Assembly: GCA_002455215.1 (NCBI GenBank)
Contig: DKKK01000004.1
Span: 18,485 to 26,943 of the forward strand
DNA from: Anaerolineales bacterium UBA6668
GTDB lineage: Bacteria; Chloroflexota; Anaerolineae; Anaerolineales; UBA6668
Reading direction: 5' to 3'
Length of the DNA stretch: 8,459 bases
Position numbers and translations under genes: made by a program. The notes under the pieces were generated by a model. That model did no database searches, had not been told where the DNA came from, and saw nothing but the letters and a program-made list of their open reading frames with translations. Position 1 is the stretch's first letter. Each line of letters starts with the position of its first letter. This document shows, one piece after another, positions 1 to 8,459 of the stretch.

Positions 1-1036
1 ACTGAGTGGTTTGGTGACACTGTATCGCAATTCGCCTCAACTAACCGTAACCGATGGCAATGCCATTGCCGTCTTGGACGAAACCATCGCACTTGCCCCA
101 GAATATCACACTGGCAATGTTTCGCCAGATTTGGATGGACAACTTGTACAAATTCAAGGCATACTTGCCGAGCCGGAAGCATTTAGCGCTGGGCAAAAAG
201 TGTTGGTAGATGACGGCACGGGCGCAGTGGTGGTTTTGCTCTGGCAAAATGTGGTGGATGAATTAGGTGGATTGCAAGCAGGTTCAACTGTGCAAGTGGT
301 GGGTGAAGTCAGCGTGTACAAAGGGCAGGTGGAAGTCATTCCTTCCAGCAGTGCAGATATCCGCACCAGTGGCATTACGCTTGCTAACCAGCCCGTTCTC
401 ACACCCCTGCCGAATGTGAATAACAGCGCCACGCTTGCCGCGCCACCCACCGAAATCACACTTGCCACTGCCGCCACGCTTATGGGGCAAGTGGTGACAG
501 TTACAGGAGACGTAACCAAAAGTGAAAGTTATGCGGGTGGCTTTAAACTCACCCTGCAAGATGATAGTGGCGCCCTGGTGTTATTGTTGCCCGCTGACTT
601 GTATCGCACATTGGCAGATTTGCCGAACCTGCGGATAGGCGCTCGCATACAAGCCAGCGGTGAAATTGGCGAGTACCAAGGTGAAGCTCAGCTACAACCC
701 AGCAATGCCGATGAAATCCGGCTTCTCCAACCTGCCCCAGCAGATGTAGCAAGCCCCTTCCCCATCGGCGATATTCAGTTGGAAGACATCCATGCCGTGC
801 TAACCATAGTTGGTGAAATTACCGACATCAGCGAATTTTCGGCGGGACACCGCCTAACTGTGCGCGATGCCAGTGGTGAAATTCAGGTGGTGCTCTGGAA
901 CAATGTGTGGGAGTTTGTGCCCAATGCTGACTCGTTAGTGGTGGGCGGTATTGTGCGTGTTACGGGGGTAATTGGTGAGTTTCGCGGCAATATGCAAATT
1001 GTGCCACAGTTGGGCTTTGACGTGGCTCAAGAATAA
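1..1036 (+). CDS. Tandem OB-fold protein, 5' end missing
   Basis: The open frame enters from the left edge (first full codon at base 2) and ends at TAA 1034-1036, so 344 residues are visible and the true start lies outside. Three similar modules of about 80 residues are seen at roughly 131-361, 479-724 and 794-1027. Each follows the pattern V-x-V-x-G-x-[IV] ... L-x-D-x-[ST]-G-x-[IV]-x-[VL]-L ... G-x-x-[VI]-x-V-x-G-x-[IV]-x-x-[YF]-x-G-x-x-x-[IL]-x-P, which is characteristic of the OB-fold nucleic-acid-binding (tRNA_anti/YhcR-like) superfamily. Modules 1 and 3 share LLWQNV / VLWNNV. The first 25 codons look like the tail of a fourth module (YRNSPQLTV). Proline- and alanine-rich linkers separate the modules. 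No catalytic domain is visible. The stop is two bases before the permease start, so the genes are co-transcribed and probably translationally coupled. Ligand and location are unknown: the protein could bind nucleic acid, or act as an extracytoplasmic partner of the transporter if a signal peptide lies upstream. Confidence 0.85.
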   Translation, partial: LSGLVTLYRNSPQLTVTDGNAIAVLDETIALAPEYHTGNVSPDLDGQLVQIQGILAEPEAFSAGQKVLVDDGTGAVVVLLWQNVVDELGGLQAGSTVQVVGEVSVYKGQVEVIPSSSADIRTSGITLANQPVLTPLPNVNNSATLAAPPTEITLATAATLMGQVVTVTGDVTKSESYAGGFKLTLQDDSGALVLLLPADLYRTLADLPNLRIGARIQASGEIGEYQGEAQLQPSNADEIRLLQPAPADVASPFPIGDIQLEDIHAVLTIVGEITDISEFSAGHRLTVRDASGEIQVVLWNNVWEFVPNADSLVVGGIVRVTGVIGEFRGNMQIVPQLGFDVAQE

Positions 1037-1038
1037 CC

Positions 1039-2240
1039 ATGCAACTTTTGGAATATGTGCGCATTGCCTTTCGTGCGCTCTCTGCCAACAAACTGCGTTC
1101 GGCGCTCACGATGCTGGGCATTATCATTGGCGTGGGCGCAGTTGTCACCTTGATGGCGTTGGGCGATGGCGTGCAAGCGCAAGTGACTGGCGATATTGCC
1201 GGGTTAGGCTCCAACCTACTGAGCATTACCCGCCGTAGCGACCTGCCGGGCGGCAAGCCGCTAACTTGGGAAGACTACCAGCAACTGCGCTTGCTCGTGC
1301 CGGGCATTGCAGATAGCAACGCATCCTTTCGGCGCAATGGACAAGTGTCCTATGCTGGCGTTACACTCAACGTACCCATTCGTGCCACCGAGTCTAATTA
1401 TTTGCAAGTACGCAATATTGCCCTTGCCCGCGGGCGTTTCTTCAATAATAAGGATAACCAACTGCGAACACGGGTAGTCGTGCTAGGAGCAGATTTGGCG
1501 GATACGCTCTTTGGAAAACTTAACCCACTGGGCAGAGAAGTAAAACTGAATGGAAGTGCTTACGAAGTGGTGGGGGTTTTGCTCAAACGTGGCAACACGC
1601 TGGGTCCCAGTGAAGACGACAATGCTTTTATCCCATTGGAAACCGGTTACACGCGCCTATTTGGCACACAAGCTTATGAAAATGGCGAGCGCATTTTGTC
1701 AGTAGTCAGCTTGTCGGTGGCAGACCCGGCACAAGTGCAGACTGCTCTGGTACGGGTAGAGCGAGTACTGCGCCAGCAACACCAGCTAACCTTGCGAGAT
1801 GAGTTAGATTTTCGGGTCATTAGCCAAAACGCGGTTTTGGACACATTGAATCAAATCACTGGTCCGCTGACAGGCTTTCTCGCATTGTTAGCGGGCATCT
1901 CATTGGTGGTTGGCGGCATCGGTATTATGAACATCATGTTGGTTTCGGTCACTGAGCGCACCCGCGAAATCGGTTTGCGTAAAGCTGTTGGCGCACGGAG
2001 CCGTGCAATTTTGTGGCAATTTTTGGTGGAGACGGTGACTTTGTGTTTGCTAGGCGGGATTTTTGGCATCTTGATGGGCTTGGTGGTGGCATGGGCAGTT
2101 ACCCGCAGTGGTGCGCTTCAGGCAAACGTGTCCATCAATGCAATTGGCATGGCATTTGGCTTTTCCAGCGCGGTTGGTTTGATTTTTGGCATTTACCCTG
2201 CCATGCGGGCGGCAAGCCTAAGCCCGATCGTTGCCTTGCG

Positions 2241-2250
<10 letters not shown>
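1039..2250 (+). CDS. MacB/FtsX-type ABC transporter permease
   Basis: This is a 403-residue integral membrane protein of the MacB/FtsX (type VII ABC) family. It has the expected plan: one N-terminal membrane helix at about residues 22-42, preceded by the typical LEYVRIAFRALSANKLRSALTMLGIIIGV stretch split over residues 4-32; a large extracytoplasmic MacB_PCD-like domain at about 45-270; and three C-terminal helices at about 277-301, 327-353 and 366-388. The coupling motif ERTREIGLRKAVGA (306-319) contacts the ATPase, and the end SPIVALRYE matches the family. It carries no ATP-binding domain, unlike E. coli MacB, so a separate ATPase must be supplied, probably from upstream of the window. ATG 1039 is chosen because it gives the canonical N-terminus and sits two bases after the preceding stop; there is no clear ribosome-binding site. 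Family members act by mechanotransmission to export peptides, lipoproteins or antibiotics, or to control wall hydrolases. The cargo here cannot be read from the sequence. Confidence 0.93.
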
Positions 2251-6551
<4,301 letters not shown>

Positions 6552-6566
6552 GTTGTTCTGGTAGGG

Positions 6567-6581
6567 GGTATTTGATATACC
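6567..6581. promoter_or_regulatory. Small inverted repeat in the divergent promoter region
   Basis: GGTAT (6567-6571) and ATACC (6577-6581) are exact inverted 5-bp arms around TTGAT. The repeat lies between the two divergent transcription units and overlaps the proposed -35 element at 6572-6577, so it could be an operator. Arms this short occur by chance fairly often, and no regulator gene is nearby. Confidence 0.25.
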
Positions 6582-6599
6582 TTAATTATCTCATAAAAT
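6572..6599 (+). promoter_or_regulatory. Putative sigma-70-like promoter for the acyltransferase gene
   Basis: TTGATA (6572-6577) and TAAAAT (6594-6599) each match the -35 and -10 consensus at five of six bases and are 16 bp apart. They lie in the only strongly A+T-rich stretch of the 133-bp gap between the divergent genes. Transcription would start near 6606, giving a leader of about 80 bases before ATG 6685, or an almost leaderless message if ATG 6610 were used. Applying E. coli-type consensus to this unidentified organism is an assumption. Confidence 0.45.
6585..6590 (-). promoter_or_regulatory. Possible -10 element for the tkt-tal fusion gene
   Basis: GATAAT on the - strand matches the TATAAT consensus at five of six positions and would place transcription start about 27 bases before ATG 6551. 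The best -35 candidate, TTGATC (6610-6605), is only 14 bp away, closer than usual. This site overlaps the spacer of the opposing promoter, so the two would compete for polymerase. Weak evidence. Confidence 0.3.
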
Positions 6600-6684
6600 T
6601 GTTGGATCAATGGCAGGGCAACGGCGAATTCGTTCACATTTCACCTCCCCATCCCGCCCATTTGCAATCTGCTGTACAATCAAA

Positions 6685-7449
6685 ATGATGCCTACTTTAC
6701 GCGCAATTACTCGCCTTTTTTTCTTCTCCATTGTCACTTTGGTTACCACTGCATTTGTTGCAATTGGGTATTATGCCTTCCGTTTTCGTCCTGAATGGGT
6801 GCGTGGTTGGCAACGTCTTTGGGTGCGCGTGTGGGCACGTTGTACCGCTTTCATCCTGAACATTCGTATTCACACCATTGGCACACCTCCCACACCCCCC
6901 TTCTTTCTGGCGAGTAACCATCTGAGTTATGTTGATGCGCTGGCATTTTTTTGTACCACCCATTGTATTTTTGTTATCAAACACGAAATTTCACAGTGGC
7001 CCTTTTTTGGTTTTGCCTGCAAAGTGGCTGGGATGCTATTTGTCAATCGGGAAAATGCGCTAGATGTTGGGCGTGTGACGCAATTAATGGAGCAAGCGCT
7101 GAAGAATGGTGGCGGGTTAGTCCTGTTTCCCGAAGCGACCACTTCCAACGGCAGTGATTTATTGCCTTTCCACACCCCTTTGTTGGAACCCACTGCCCGT
7201 TTGCAGATTCCCTTACACTATGCCAGTTTGCACTTTTCCACGCCGCCCGACCAGCCACCCGCCAGTGATTACGTGTGCTGGTGGGGCGATGTGGGCTTTT
7301 TCTCGCATTTGTGGAAATTGGCAAAACTTTCACGGATAGATGTCACCATCCATTTTTGTGCTGAACCCCTGCCACCCGCACCGCGTAAGGCACTAACCAA
7401 ACAATTGGTAAGCGCCTTACGCACCATTTTTGTGCCCAGCACCCGCTAA
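6685..7449 (+). CDS. PlsC-type 1-acyl-sn-glycerol-3-phosphate acyltransferase family protein
   Basis: From ATG 6685 the product is 254 residues. An N-terminal hydrophobic helix (about residues 12-29, FFFSIVTLVTTAFVAIGYY) anchors it to the membrane. The acyltransferase blocks follow in order: SNHLSYVD with the catalytic H-x4-D (H79, D84), GMLFVNRE (block II), and FPEATTSNG (block III, residues 148-156). Block III has alanine where many PlsC proteins have glycine (FPEGT), a form I recall as usual in one subgroup rather than a defect. LEP and CYWGD-like CWWGD motifs further on also match this group. The family transfers an acyl chain to lysophosphatidic acid or related lysolipids at the inner membrane face. 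The frame is open back to ATG 6610, which would add 25 polar residues unlike the family, so 6685 (or the adjacent ATG 6688) is preferred. No Shine-Dalgarno is visible. The next gene starts 26 bp downstream on the same strand, suggesting an operon. The exact acyl acceptor is not determined. Confidence 0.88.
   Translation: MMPTLRAITRLFFFSIVTLVTTAFVAIGYYAFRFRPEWVRGWQRLWVRVWARCTAFILNIRIHTIGTPPTPPFFLASNHLSYVDALAFFCTTHCIFVIKHEISQWPFFGFACKVAGMLFVNRENALDVGRVTQLMEQALKNGGGLVLFPEATTSNGSDLLPFHTPLLEPTARLQIPLHYASLHFSTPPDQPPASDYVCWWGDVGFFSHLWKLAKLSRIDVTIHFCAEPLPPAPRKALTKQLVSALRTIFVPSTR
7384..7431 (+). promoter_or_regulatory. Hairpin with T-run inside the end of the acyltransferase gene
   Basis: CGTAAGGC (7384-7391) pairs exactly with GCCTTACG (7414-7421). 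Within it ACCAA (7396-7400) pairs with TTGGT (7405-7409), separated by 4x4 internal loops. Five Ts follow at 7427-7431, six bases after the stem. It lies in the last 60 bases of the acyltransferase coding region and could lower transcription into the next gene or stabilise the upstream message. The gap between stem and T-run is longer than in a standard intrinsic terminator, so its role is uncertain. Confidence 0.3.
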
Positions 7450-7475
7450 TTGACTTGTTTCCCTGTGTAAAAAGT

Positions 7476-8459
7476 ATGACAATAGTTCTAATTACCGGCG
7501 GTACTGGTTTTACGGGCTTGCATTTGGCAGAGCGATTGTTGCGGGCAGGCTATGCGGTACGGCTCGGCGGGCGCGATTTCTCCCAAGCTGGGCATGTGCT
7601 GGCGTTGGGCGCACAAGCCCGCTCGCTGGAACTGTCCGACTCACGCAGTGTTTTACAAACTTGTGATGGCGTGCAAGTGGTGTGTCATGTGGGGGCGCTT
7701 TCAAGCGCTTGGGGCAAGTTCGAAGATTTCTGGCAAAGCAATGTAGTGGGTACGCAAAATGTGGTGCAGGCGTGTCGCGCTTGTGGGGTGGGGCGGCTGG
7801 TGCATATTTCTTCACCCAGTGCTTGGTTTGATGGCACGCCCCACAAACTTGCCCGTGAGAGCGACCTTACCCCGCCACGCCGTTGGCTTTCGCACTATTC
7901 GCAGACCAAATTTCTCTCCGAACAGGCGGTTTTGCGAGCCACTGACGTAAACGCCATCATTTTGCGCCCCAAGGCAATTTTTGGCGAAGGCGACCGGGCG
8001 TTACTACCCCGCTTAATTACCGCCGCACGACACGCTCGTTTACGTATCTTTGGCACGGGGGACAATCAGGTGGACTTGACCTATGTGGGCAATGTGGTGC
8101 AAGCCATCCAATTGGCAATTGAAAAGCCACAAGTACAGGGCGCGTTTTTGCTGACCAATGGCGAACATCCGGCGTTGTGGCAGGTGATTTTTCGGGTGTT
8201 GGATGCTTTGGGCATTGCCAAACCCACCCGGCGTGTACCGTTTGCTTTGGCGCTGGGGCTAGCACGCGCTATGGAAATGTTCGGCGCTTGGCGCGGGCGT
8301 GAACCCCTGCTCACCGAGTATTCGTTACGCCTGCTTTGTACGCAACAAACCTACGATATTTCCGCTGTCCAACACGCCTTAGGCTATCAACCGGAGACGT
8401 CACTCGACACTGCCATTGCCCGCACGATTGCGGCTTTGGGGGTGCGGTTCAGTTTTTCG
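7476..8459 (+). CDS. NAD(P)-dependent epimerase/3-beta-HSD-like dehydrogenase, 3' end missing
   Basis: ATG 7476 opens a frame that remains open to the right edge: 328 codons with no stop. The N-terminus MTIVLITGGTGFTGLHLAERLL is the Rossmann dinucleotide-binding motif of extended short-chain dehydrogenases (glycines at residues 8, 9, 11 and 14). The catalytic set is present: serine in HISSPSAWFDG (around 112-115) and Y141-x3-K145 in HYSQTK. LRPKAIFGEGD (163-173) and DLTYVGNVVQAI (200-211) are also typical of extended SDRs. The SSPS-x-x-FDG and SHYSQTK variants resemble the 3-beta-hydroxysteroid dehydrogenase/OleD-like branch more than sugar-nucleotide epimerases, which would suit a keto-lipid or sterol-like substrate, but the substrate cannot be assigned. 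Members are usually about 330-350 residues, so only a short tail is missing. It lies 26 bp after the acyltransferase and is probably co-transcribed. No Shine-Dalgarno is evident; the bases before the ATG are GTGTAAAAAGT. Confidence 0.88.
   Translation, partial: MTIVLITGGTGFTGLHLAERLLRAGYAVRLGGRDFSQAGHVLALGAQARSLELSDSRSVLQTCDGVQVVCHVGALSSAWGKFEDFWQSNVVGTQNVVQACRACGVGRLVHISSPSAWFDGTPHKLARESDLTPPRRWLSHYSQTKFLSEQAVLRATDVNAIILRPKAIFGEGDRALLPRLITAARHARLRIFGTGDNQVDLTYVGNVVQAIQLAIEKPQVQGAFLLTNGEHPALWQVIFRVLDALGIAKPTRRVPFALALGLARAMEMFGAWRGREPLLTEYSLRLLCTQQTYDISAVQHALGYQPETSLDTAIARTIAALGVRFSFS

Noticed and set aside
154..519. A 121-codon - strand frame opposite the OB-fold gene
   Set aside because: It has low-complexity threonine/valine/serine composition, as expected from the complement of a beta-strand-rich coding sequence, and no motif.
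11..1036. TTG at 11 as the real start of the OB-fold gene
   Set aside because: The frame is open to the left edge, and the first residues look like the tail of another OB-fold, so the gene starts outside the window.
6610..6684. 25-residue N-terminal extension of the acyltransferase from ATG 6610
   Set aside because: The residues are polar and basic, unlike the family, and ATG 6685/6688 gives a normal start shortly before the membrane helix. A near-leaderless start at 6610 remains possible but less likely.
7450..7475. Promoter with TTGACT at 7450-7455 for the dehydrogenase gene
   Set aside because: The -35-like hexamer is good, but no -10 hexamer lies at suitable spacing before the ATG, and the 26-bp gap suits co-transcription.

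Overview
The window carries five genes and a little regulatory DNA. It has roughly even base composition, frequent TTG leucine codons, and very short intergenic gaps. The organism is a bacterium. The transketolase and transaldolase sequences resemble, from memory, those of Chloroflexota, but no marker gene in the window settles the phylum, so this placement is tentative. None of the five gene starts has a clear Shine-Dalgarno sequence.

Layout: (1) On the + strand, positions 1-2250 hold the 3' part of a gene for a protein of tandem OB-folds, followed two bases later by a MacB/FtsX-type ABC transporter permease. The two are almost certainly one operon whose upstream part lies outside the window, probably including the ATPase. 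(2) On the - strand, 3357 down to 2241 encodes a CcrM-like adenine-N6 DNA methyltransferase of the GANTC-specific type, broken by a frameshift at about 2650-2665. Its stop codon lies inside the end of the permease gene. (3) On the - strand, 6551 down to 3420 encodes a 1043-residue single-chain fusion of transketolase and transaldolase. A perfect 13-bp hairpin separates it from the methyltransferase. (4) After a 133-bp divergent promoter region, the + strand carries a PlsC-type 1-acyl-glycerol-phosphate acyltransferase and, 26 bp later, an NAD(P)-dependent epimerase / 3-beta-hydroxysteroid-dehydrogenase-like gene that runs off the right edge.

Functionally, the fusion joins both carbon-transfer enzymes of the non-oxidative pentose phosphate pathway, so sedoheptulose-7-phosphate and glyceraldehyde-3-phosphate made by one half are substrates of the other. 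The permease operon is probably an envelope or export system of unknown cargo. The acyltransferase-reductase pair suggests lipid metabolism. The methyltransferase has no restriction endonuclease beside it, so it looks like an orphan (regulatory or epigenetic) enzyme that has been, or is being, switched off by a small deletion. The most interesting items are the enzyme fusion, the methyltransferase frameshift with a plausible 5-bp slippage origin, and the hairpin between these two genes. I found no RNA genes, CRISPR arrays or mobile elements, and no stretch over 300 bases lacks a gene.
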